NCBI GenBank assembly: GCA_014380965.1
Contig: JACMIV010000158.1
Coordinates: forward strand, 1-15,870
Length of the DNA stretch: 15,870 bases
Source: Rhizobiaceae bacterium
Lineage (GTDB): Bacteria > Pseudomonadota > Alphaproteobacteria > Rhizobiales > Rhizobiaceae
Direction: 5' to 3'
Under the pieces are notes generated by a model. It ran no database searches. It saw only the letters and a list, made by a program, of their open reading frames with translations, and had not been told where the DNA came from. Position numbers and translations under genes: made by a program. This document shows, in pieces, positions 7,650-13,797 of the stretch; within the stretch, counting starts at the first letter, position 1, and the number at the start of each line of letters is the position of its first letter.

Positions 7650-7746
7650 GTACGGTGCCTTGCCAGCGGCTTCGGAGTGCTCGGCTCTTTGTGACGGGGC
7701 GCGGAGCGGACGCCGGATAAGACGGCGGCCCTCCCCTCGACGTTCG

Positions 7747-7878
7747 TCATCCCGGGCTTGACCCGGGATCCATGCCGAGGCCGCGCCACCGCAAGGTCGG
7801 TTCAGAACTTGCCCTTCGGTCCGCCGGACCGTTCATGGTCGACGCTTCGGAATGGATCCCTGGTGAAGCCCGGGATGA
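7747..7878. repeat. Inverted-repeat element (132 bases) with 35-base arms
   Basis: The arms at 7747-7781 and 7844-7878 are inverted copies matching at 31 of 35 positions; the left arm begins TCATCCCGGGCTTGACC. The 62-base centre has smaller stems: CGGTCC/GGACCG around 7817-7831 and GCAAG/CTTGC around 7791-7812. The left arm resembles the widespread intergenic palindromes of Rhizobiales that read roughly GTCATCCCGGGCTTGACCCG. It has no coding capacity, so it is a MITE-like or RIME-like repeat rather than an insertion sequence. It sits between the transporter genes and puuD and could affect transcript stability. Confidence 0.8.
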
Positions 7879-7907
7879 TGAATTTGAGATGGCGTACCGA
7901 GCTTTGA

Positions 7908-7937
7908 ACCTTATGCCGACGGGTGTCGGCATAAGGT
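7908..7937 (-). terminator. Perfect 13-bp hairpin downstream of the binding-protein gene
   Basis: ACCTTATGCCGAC and its exact reverse complement are separated by four bases. It begins 15 bases past the TAG stop of the binding-protein gene, where a 3' terminator or RNA-stabilising hairpin would be expected. On the minus strand it is followed by TCAAAGC, not a T-run, so it is not a classical intrinsic terminator. A role as a transcript-end or processing structure is an inference. Confidence 0.45.
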
Positions 7938-7952
7938 CGTCGCAGTCGAGAC

Positions 7953-9038
7953 CTACGACTTCACCCCCTCCACGTACCAGTCCATCTTCAACAGATCGCC
8001 GTCCGCGATCTCCGCCCCCGCAGCGACCTTCTCCGCGCCCGCCTGATCCTTGATCGGCCCGGTGAACACCTTGTAGGTCCCCGCCTTTGTATCATCGACG
8101 ATCTTCTGCGCCGCCGCCTTCACGTCCTCCGGCATCTTCGGATTGAACGGCGACATCTGGACGAACTCGTCCTTCATCCCGTGCCACACATCGCCGGCCT
8201 TCCAGGTACCCTCCAGCACCGACTGGAGGGTGCTCGTATAATACGGCCCCCACTGATCGACGATCGCCGTCATGTGCGCGTTCGGCGCGAAGCTCTGCAT
8301 GTCCCAGGCCTGGCCGAAGGCGATGGCGCCGCGCTGTTCGGCGGCCTGCAGCGGCCCCGGCGAATCCGTGTGCTGGGTGATGACGTCGGCGCCCTGGTCC
8401 ATCAGCGCCTTGGCGGCGTCCGCCTCCTTGGCAGGATCGTACCAGGAGTTGACCCAGACGACCTGCGTCTCGAAGGCCGGGTTCACCTTGCGCGCGGCCA
8501 GCGTGAAGGCGTTGATGCCCATGACCACTTCCGGGATCGGGAACGAGGCGACGTAGCCGCCCTTGCCCGACTTCGACATCATGCCGGCGATGGTGCCGAG
8601 CACCGCGCGGCCCTCGTAGAAGCGCGAATTGTAGATGCCCATGTTGGGCGCGGTCATGAAGCCCGTCGCGTGTTCGAACTTCACGTCGGGGAACTGCTTG
8701 GCGACCTTCAGCGTCGGCTGCATGAAGCCGAAGGAGGTGGTGAAGACGATGTCGTTGCCGTCCTGCGCGAGCTGGCGGATGACGCGCTCGGCGTCCGGCC
8801 CTTCCGCGACGTTCTCGACGAAGCTCGTCTCGAGCTTGCCCCCGAGCTTTTCCATCGCGAACTTGCGGCCCTGGTCGTGGGCGTAGGTCCAGCCGAAGTC
8901 GCCGACCGGGCCGACATAGACGAAGGCGGCCTTGACCTTTTCCTTGGCGTCCTGAGCGCCCGCGATCCGGGCGAAGGGCACGGTCGCGATGAGCGCACCG
9001 CTCGTGGCGAGAAGCCGGCGTCTGGTGATGTCGAACAT
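7953..9038 (-). CDS. BMP-family (purine/nucleoside) ABC transporter substrate-binding protein
   Basis: The periplasmic binding component of the importer, 361 residues. The N-terminus MFDITRRRLLATSGALIATV has a twin-arginine pattern (T-R-R-R-L-L) and a hydrophobic core, with a likely cleavage near AGA|QDA (residue 28), so export as a folded protein by Tat is suggested. The mature part is a Bmp/Med family domain: AAFVYVGPVGDFGWTYAHDQG, then IRQLAQDGNDIVFTTSFG, HATGF, YEGRAVLGTIAG, and WVNSWYDPAKEADAAKALMDQGADVI. Family members bind nucleosides or purine bases. Xanthine dehydrogenase, guanine deaminase and urate oxidase around it favour a purine substrate, but which one cannot be read off. The start at 9038 has AAGGAG 8 bases upstream; the frame is open 106 codons earlier, inside permease 2. 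It is the last gene of the transporter set, 32 bases after permease 2. Confidence 0.95.
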   Translation of the reverse strand: MFDITRRRLLATSGALIATVPFARIAGAQDAKEKVKAAFVYVGPVGDFGWTYAHDQGRKFAMEKLGGKLETSFVENVAEGPDAERVIRQLAQDGNDIVFTTSFGFMQPTLKVAKQFPDVKFEHATGFMTAPNMGIYNSRFYEGRAVLGTIAGMMSKSGKGGYVASFPIPEVVMGINAFTLAARKVNPAFETQVVWVNSWYDPAKEADAAKALMDQGADVITQHTDSPGPLQAAEQRGAIAFGQAWDMQSFAPNAHMTAIVDQWGPYYTSTLQSVLEGTWKAGDVWHGMKDEFVQMSPFNPKMPEDVKAAAQKIVDDTKAGTYKVFTGPIKDQAGAEKVAAGAEIADGDLLKMDWYVEGVKS

Positions 9039-9046
9039 GGAAGTCA

Positions 9047-9052
9047 CTCCTT
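9047..9052 (-). promoter_or_regulatory. Ribosome binding site that sets the binding-protein start
   Basis: The minus strand reads AAGGAG, 8 bases before the ATG at 9038-9036. It is much the strongest site in the transporter genes, consistent with the need for more binding protein than membrane subunits, and it excludes the long in-frame N-terminal extension. Confidence 0.8.
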
Positions 9053-9070
9053 CTGGGGACGGGATGAAGA

Positions 9071-9994
9071 TCAGGCGCTCGCGCGGAACGGCTTGCCGAG
9101 ACAGGCGGGTGCGAGGGTCTTGCCCTGCCGCCCTACCGAGATGATCGCGAGCACGAGGATGGTCGCGAGATAGGGAAGCGCCGAGAGGAACTCCGGCGCG
9201 AGGGCCGAAAATCCCGCCGCCTTCGCCTGGAGTTCCAGCGTGATGACCGCGCCGAAGAGATAGGCCCCGACAAGGAGCCGCCCGGGCCGCCAGGAGGCGA
9301 AGACGACCAGCGCGATGGCGATCCAGCCGCGCCCGGCCGTCAGCCGCTCCGCCCACATCGGCGTCAGCACCAGCGAGTAGTAGGACCCGCCGAGGCCAGC
9401 CATCGCCCCGCCGAAGAGCACCGCGAGATAGCGCACCCGAAGGACGGGATAGCCGATCGAGTGAGCCGCCTCGTCAGATTCGCCGACGGCGCGAAGGATC
9501 AGCCCTGCACGGGAGCGCCTCAGAAACCACCAGACGGCGAGGGTGAGGAGAAGCCCGATGTAGACGAGCGGCGAATGGCCGAAGACGAGCCGCAGGACCG
9601 GGTCCTGCGACAGGGACGGCGGAAAGGCGAGACCGAGCGTCGCGGTCGTGCGGCCGACGAAAGGCGCGCCGGCAAGCGCCGAGACGCCGGTGCCGAAGAT
9701 CGTCAGCGCCAGCCCCGTCGCGACCTGGTTGGCCGTGAGGCTCAGCGTCAGGAAGGCGAAGACGAGCGAGGCGGCCGCCGCCGTCCCCATCGCGCAGATC
9801 GCGCCGATTGCAGGGCTCCCGGTCGTGACGGCGACCGCAAAGCCCGTGACGGCGCCGATCAGCATCATGCCCTCGACGCCGAGATTGAGGACGCCCGCCT
9901 TCTCCACGACGAGTTCGCCGAGAGCGGCGATGAGGATCGGCGTCGCCGCCGCGGCCAGCGTCATCAGGATCGAGATGAGAAGGACCGTGCTCAT
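9071..9994 (-). CDS. ABC transporter permease 2 (purine/nucleoside type)
   Basis: A 307-residue inner-membrane permease of the BPD_transp_2 family, the shorter partner of the two permeases in BMP-type importers. It is hydrophobic almost throughout. The N-terminal stretch holds LGELVVEKAGVLNLGVEGMM (about 21-40), the block shared by this family. ANQVATGLALTIFGTGVSAL and YYSLVLTPMWAERLTAGRGW match conserved segments; the last of these (near residue 230) includes a likely coupling region to the ATPase. The start at 9994 makes an ATGA junction with the stop of permease 1 (4-base overlap). An earlier in-frame start 24 codons upstream lies inside permease 1 and is less likely. The binding-protein gene follows after 32 bases. 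Confidence 0.94.
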   Translation of the reverse strand: MSTVLLISILMTLAAAATPILIAALGELVVEKAGVLNLGVEGMMLIGAVTGFAVAVTTGSPAIGAICAMGTAAAASLVFAFLTLSLTANQVATGLALTIFGTGVSALAGAPFVGRTTATLGLAFPPSLSQDPVLRLVFGHSPLVYIGLLLTLAVWWFLRRSRAGLILRAVGESDEAAHSIGYPVLRVRYLAVLFGGAMAGLGGSYYSLVLTPMWAERLTAGRGWIAIALVVFASWRPGRLLVGAYLFGAVITLELQAKAAGFSALAPEFLSALPYLATILVLAIISVGRQGKTLAPACLGKPFRASA

Positions 9995-11115
9995 CGGGCG
10001 CCCCCCGTCGCTGCCTGCCGGGCGATCGCAGGCGCGACCGGGGCGGCAGCGAGCTTCGCCCCACACGTCGTCAGGCGGTAGCGAACGAGAATGTCCGCGG
10101 CGAGGAGAAAGAACAGCATCATCGCCTGGAACACGCCGGCCGCCGCCGCCGGCAGCCCGATCGTCGTCTGTGCGCTTTCACCGCCCACGTAGGTGAGCGC
10201 CAGCACGAGCGCGGCGAGGACGATGCCGATCGGATGCAGGCGCCCGAGAAAGGCGACGATGATTGCGGTGTAGCCGTAGCCGGTCGGAAAGGACGGCACC
10301 ATCTGCCCGAACGGGCCGGATACCTCGAAAGCCCCCGCAAGCCCGGCAAAGCCGCCGCCCGCCAGCAAGGCCAGCCAGACCGTCGACTTCTCCCGGAAGC
10401 CGCCGTAGCGGGCAGCCTTCGGCGCAAGGCCGACGACGCGGATCTGGAAGCCGACGATGCTGCGCGCGAGGAGGAACCAGACGGTCAGGGCCAGAGCCAG
10501 CGCCGCCGGGATGCCGAGATGGACGAGCGTGCCGGGGACCGCGACGGGCAGCGTCTGCCATTCGGTGAAGAGCACCGTCTGCGGAAAGTTGAACCCCATC
10601 GGGTCCTTCCAGGGCCCGCGCATGAGATAGTAGAGGAGTTGGATGGCGACGTAGTTGAGCATCAGGCTCGATAGAATCTCGTTGACGCCGAGCTTCGTCT
10701 TCAGGAAGGCCGGGACCGAGGCCCATGCCATACCGCCCAGTATCCCGCCGAGGATCATGACCGGCAGGATCCACCCGCCCGTCATCTCATAGGTGAGGAG
10801 CGCCACCGCCGTCGCGCCGAGGCCGCCGAGGATATACTGCCCCTCCGCGCCGATGTTCCAGACATTCGCCCTGAACCCGATCGAGAGGCCGAGCGCGACG
10901 ATGGCGAGCGGCGCGGCCTTCACCAGAAGGTCCTGCCAACGATAGGCCGACATCAGCGGCGACAGGAAGATTTCCCGGATCGCCCCGGGCCCGTCGAAGC
11001 CGAGCGCCGAGAACACGATGGCCCCGACGACGACGGTCGCCGCGACCGCGATCACCGGCGCGGCAAAGACCATGGCGCGCGATGGTTCGAGACGCGGCTC
11101 CAGCCTAAGCCCCAT
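9991..11115 (-). CDS. ABC transporter permease 1 (purine/nucleoside type)
   Basis: A 374-residue inner-membrane permease of the BPD_transp_2 family, the longer of the pair. After a short charged N-terminus and a first membrane segment (about 15-38), a conserved block reads LSIGFRANVWNIGAEGQYI (76-94). TKLGVNEILSSLMLNYVAI (140-158) is the family signature and probably contacts the ATPase. GFRVRVVG-like FQIRVVGLAPKAARYGG and YTAIIVAFLG follow. The C-terminal 30 residues are alanine-rich and polar. The start at 11115 overlaps the end of the ATPase gene by 11 bases; Met15 (11073) is an alternative with a shorter N-terminus, and an earlier in-frame ATG at 11190 would overlap the ATPase by 86 bases. 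With permease 2 it should form the membrane channel. Confidence 0.94.
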   Translation of the reverse strand: MGLRLEPRLEPSRAMVFAAPVIAVAATVVVGAIVFSALGFDGPGAIREIFLSPLMSAYRWQDLLVKAAPLAIVALGLSIGFRANVWNIGAEGQYILGGLGATAVALLTYEMTGGWILPVMILGGILGGMAWASVPAFLKTKLGVNEILSSLMLNYVAIQLLYYLMRGPWKDPMGFNFPQTVLFTEWQTLPVAVPGTLVHLGIPAALALALTVWFLLARSIVGFQIRVVGLAPKAARYGGFREKSTVWLALLAGGGFAGLAGAFEVSGPFGQMVPSFPTGYGYTAIIVAFLGRLHPIGIVLAALVLALTYVGGESAQTTIGLPAAAAGVFQAMMLFFLLAADILVRYRLTTCGAKLAAAPVAPAIARQAATGGAR

Positions 11116-12679
11116 GCGCAAGCCCGATCGCTTCGGCCGGCTGGGCCGACGGCAGAGGCGCGAGGCGATCCCCGCCATGATCCGCCCCATGCACGCCGCC
11201 CATGAGAAGGCCGATCTCCTCCACCGACACGCCCTTCACGTCCATCGCCTTCGACAACAGCCCCTCGTTGATCACCGCGATGCGGTCGCAAAGCTCCAGC
11301 AGCTCGTCGAGATCCTGGCTGATCACGACGATCGCCGTGCCTTTGGCCGCAAGGTCGATCATCGCCTGCCGGATGAAGCCAGCCGCGCCGGCATCGACGC
11401 CCCAGGTCGGCTGCGAGACGACGAGGACCTTCGGGTCCTGCTTGATTTCGCGGCCCATGATGAACTTCTGGAGATTGCCGCCGGAAAGGCTCGACGCCTG
11501 CGCCTTCGGCCCCGTGGCCCGCACCGAGAAGGCGGAGATCACCTCGGCGGCATAGGCCTGCGCCGCTCCCGTCCGCAGCACCCCGCCGGTGGCAAGACCC
11601 TTCGCGCCGCGGGCGCTGAGAATGGCATTGTCGGCGAGCGACATCGCCGGCACCGCGGCATGGCCGTTGCGCTCCTCCGGAACGACGGAGAGCCCAAGCC
11701 CGCGCCGGCCGGTGACGCCGAGCCCGCCGATCGGCTGGCCGTCGATCTCGACCGTTCCGCGAGCGGCCGTCTCGCCCGACAGAGCCGAGACGAGTTCGTT
11801 CTGCCCGTTGCCGGCGACGCCCGCCACACCGAAGATTTCGCCGGCCCGGACGTCGAAACCGATGTCGCGGAGCGCGGTTCCGAAGGGCGGATCGCCCGGC
11901 ATCGAAAGCGCCGAGACGGAGAAGCGCGGTGCGCCGAACCGGCGACCCTCGCGGGTCGACAGGTCCTTCAACGTACCGCCGATCATCCTTTCGGCCATCG
12001 CGCTGGTCGTCTCGCGGCGAGGATCGCAGTTTGCCACCACCTTGCCGAACCTCAGGATCGTCGCGCTCTCGCAAAGCGATTTGATCTCGCCGAGCTTGTG
12101 CGAGATGTAGAGGATCGAGCAGCCTTCCCGAGCGAGCTTGCGCAGCGTACCGAAGAGTTTGTCGACCTCCTGCGGCGTCAGCACCGAGGTCGGCTCGTCC
12201 ATGATGAGAAGCTTCGGCTTCGTCAGGAGCGCGCGGACGATCTCGATCCGCTGGCGTTCGCCGACCGAGAGCGTGTGGACGTCCCGGTGCGGATCGAGCG
12301 GGAGATCATAGGTCGAGAGCACCCTCCGGATCTCGGCTTCGAGCGTTTTCTGCTTCGGCGGATCGTCCATGCCCAGCGCGATGTTCTCGAGCACCGTCAT
12401 CGCCTCGAACAGCGAGAAATGCTGGAACACCATGCCGATCCCGAGCCGCCTCGCCTCGCGCGGGCTTGATATCGCGACCGGCACGCCGTCGAAGCGGATT
12501 TCGCCCTCGTCAGCCCGCTGGACGCCGTAGATGATCTTGACGAGCGTCGACTTGCCCGCCCCGTTCTCGCCGAGCAGCGCGTGGATCTCGCCTGGCTTCA
12601 CCGAAAACGAAACGTCCTCGTTCGCCGTCACGCCGGGGAAACGCTTGGTGATCCGGGAAAGCTCAAGGCGCGCTTGCAT
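11105..12679 (-). CDS. ABC transporter ATP-binding protein with two nucleotide-binding domains
   Basis: A 524-residue double ATPase driving the BMP-type importer on the cytoplasmic face. NBD1 is complete: Walker A GENGAGKST (37-45), Q-loop VFQHFSLF (84-91), signature LSVGE (137-141), Walker B LLIMDEP with Glu162, and an H-loop at YISHKLGEI. NBD2 keeps a signature LSGGNLQK (398-405) but has a changed Walker A, GVAGNGQNEL around 287-296 without the Lys-Ser/Thr pair, and VSQPTWGVD in place of the usual Asp-Glu. Such asymmetry is normal in this subfamily (YufO/NupA-like, also sugar ATPases), so only one fully catalytic site is expected. The start at 12679 overlaps the xdhC end by 17 bases and has no strong ribosome site, pointing to translational coupling. 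Placement directly after xdhC ties uptake to xanthine oxidation. Confidence 0.95.
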   Translation of the reverse strand: MQARLELSRITKRFPGVTANEDVSFSVKPGEIHALLGENGAGKSTLVKIIYGVQRADEGEIRFDGVPVAISSPREARRLGIGMVFQHFSLFEAMTVLENIALGMDDPPKQKTLEAEIRRVLSTYDLPLDPHRDVHTLSVGERQRIEIVRALLTKPKLLIMDEPTSVLTPQEVDKLFGTLRKLAREGCSILYISHKLGEIKSLCESATILRFGKVVANCDPRRETTSAMAERMIGGTLKDLSTREGRRFGAPRFSVSALSMPGDPPFGTALRDIGFDVRAGEIFGVAGVAGNGQNELVSALSGETAARGTVEIDGQPIGGLGVTGRRGLGLSVVPEERNGHAAVPAMSLADNAILSARGAKGLATGGVLRTGAAQAYAAEVISAFSVRATGPKAQASSLSGGNLQKFIMGREIKQDPKVLVVSQPTWGVDAGAAGFIRQAMIDLAAKGTAIVVISQDLDELLELCDRIAVINEGLLSKAMDVKGVSVEEIGLLMGGVHGADHGGDRLAPLPSAQPAEAIGLAHGA

Positions 12680-13592
12680 GGGCGGCTTTCGGCAGCGGGA
12701 AGTCCGACGCGTCACTATTGCACTGCGATGCCCCGCCCGCAAAGGGAAGCGCCTGTTTTTCCTCAGTCCTTTTGGACCTTGCCGGCGAAAGCAGCGCGAC
12801 CACGAGTTCGGCGGCGACGAGCGCAGCGATCACCTCCGGCCGCTTGTCGCGCACGGCCGAGCCGCCGATCGGCAGCGTCAGCCCGCCGAAGACGTCGGCA
12901 AGGCCGGCATCGACGAGATGGCGGCGGAACGTCTCGCGCTTGGTCGCCGAGCCGATCATCCCGACATAGGCCGCGTCCCCGCGCGACAGCGCGGCGGCCG
13001 CGATCAGGAAGTCGAGCCCATGGTCATGTGTCATCACGAGAAAGGCGGTGCCCGCAGGCGCGGCATCGACTTCCGCCTCCGGCAAGGCCGCAGCCACGAT
13101 CTCGACCTCTTCGGGCAGGCCGGCAAGGCTGTCGCGCCGCGTATCGACGACGCGCACGCGCAGCGGCAATGGCGCCAGAGCAGAGGCCAGCGCCCGTCCG
13201 GTATGACCCGCGCCGAAGATGAGAACCGCCGGCCGCAGCGCCCGACGCTCCGCCTCGGCCACGATCTCCTCCGCCACGAGCGCTTCGGTGACAGACGAAA
13301 GCGCCAGGGTCACGTGCCCGCCGCAGCATTGCCCGATCCGAGGGCCCAGCGGCACGGCGAGCACGGCCTCGCTCTCGCCGGCCGCGATCATCGCCCGCGC
13401 CCGATCGATGCCGGAAAGCTCCAGCGCACCGCCGCCGACCGTCCCGATCGACATGTCCCACGTCACCAGCATCGCCGCCCCCGCCTCGCGGGGCGTCGAC
13501 CCCAGCGCCTTCGTGACGCGAACGAGAACCGCGGGTTCGCCGGAGGAAAGGTGCGAGCGGAGCGGGGCGATGAGGTCGGTCACGGACGGCAT
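12663..13592 (-). CDS. xdhC: Xanthine dehydrogenase accessory protein XdhC
   Basis: XdhC binds molybdenum cofactor, assists its sulfuration and delivers it to the XdhB subunit in the cytoplasm. The 309-residue protein has the N-terminal XdhC/CoxI domain with GSTPREAGAAMLV (31-43), GTVGGGALE (50-58) and the conserved GQCCGG (87-92). It then has a Rossmann-like domain beginning VLIFGAGHTGRALASAL (123-139). LPIGGSAVRDKRPEVIAALVAAELV (240-264) is the usual C-terminal block. About 40 further residues, polar and without clear fold, run over the start of the ATPase gene (17-base overlap). The start at 13592 matches the family's usual N-terminus, although the ribosome site is weak. It is separated from xdhB by 205 bases that contain a 125-base inverted repeat, unusual spacing for genes normally tightly linked. 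Confidence 0.94.
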   Translation of the reverse strand: MPSVTDLIAPLRSHLSSGEPAVLVRVTKALGSTPREAGAAMLVTWDMSIGTVGGGALELSGIDRARAMIAAGESEAVLAVPLGPRIGQCCGGHVTLALSSVTEALVAEEIVAEAERRALRPAVLIFGAGHTGRALASALAPLPLRVRVVDTRRDSLAGLPEEVEIVAAALPEAEVDAAPAGTAFLVMTHDHGLDFLIAAAALSRGDAAYVGMIGSATKRETFRRHLVDAGLADVFGGLTLPIGGSAVRDKRPEVIAALVAAELVVALLSPARSKRTEEKQALPFAGGASQCNSDASDFPLPKAAHASAP

Positions 13593-13623
13593 TCTTGTGA
13601 ACCGAAGCGCCCGGTGATCGTGC

Positions 13624-13748
13624 GCCGCACACCCCCCTCTGTCCTACCGGACATCTCCCCCTCAAGGGGGGAGATCGGCAGCTTCGACGACGAGCCTGAT
13701 CTCCCCCCTTGAGGGGGAGATGCCGGCAGGCAGAGGGGGGTGTGCGGC
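13624..13748. repeat. Inverted-repeat element (125 bases) between xdhB and xdhC
   Basis: The arms at 13624-13676 and 13698-13748 are inverted copies starting GCCGCACACCCCCCTCTG on the outside and ending CTCAAGGGGGGAGATC inside. They differ only by small changes near the centre of each arm. Each arm also folds on its own: ATCTCCCCC/GGGGGAGAT with a short loop (13653-13675 and 13699-13721). The sequence is like the CCCCCTCTGTCC...CATCTCCCCCTCAAGGGG palindromes common between genes of Rhizobium and Mesorhizobium relatives. It has no coding capacity. Its position inside a probable operon means it would be transcribed as a strong RNA structure between xdhB and xdhC. Confidence 0.88.
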
Positions 13749-13797
13749 TGCATGAACCCATCCGGTCTCGGGCAGACGCCGACGAGCTCGACTCCCC

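Larger units (their letters stand above)
7650..7952. other. Intergenic region between puuD and the binding-protein gene
   Basis: This 303-base gap separates two minus-strand genes. From right to left (transcription direction) it holds a 13-bp hairpin next to the binding-protein stop codon, then a 132-base inverted-repeat element, then about 97 bases directly before puuD in which I see no convincing promoter or riboswitch. Confidence 0.7.

Noticed and set aside
7747..7878. CRISPR array or attachment site
   Set aside because: There is one pair of inverted arms, not spaced direct repeats, and no integrase or cas gene nearby.
7908..7937. Classical intrinsic terminator
   Set aside because: The hairpin is strong but no T-run follows on the minus strand, so I call it only a possible transcript-end structure.
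8181..9173. 330-codon plus-strand open frame opposite the binding-protein gene
   Set aside because: The minus strand has a signal peptide and Bmp-family motifs; the plus-strand product has neither.
11018..12469. 483-codon plus-strand open frame opposite the transporter ATPase
   Set aside because: Shadow of the ATPase; Walker and signature motifs are on the minus strand. The plus-strand product is Arg/Asp/His-rich with no fold signature.
12531..13712. 393-codon plus-strand open frame opposite xdhC
   Set aside because: Antisense shadow that also runs into the palindromic repeat; no domain.
13593..13797. Purine-responsive riboswitch before xdhC
   Set aside because: The secondary structure is fully explained by the inverted repeat, and I see no purine-aptamer loop sequences.
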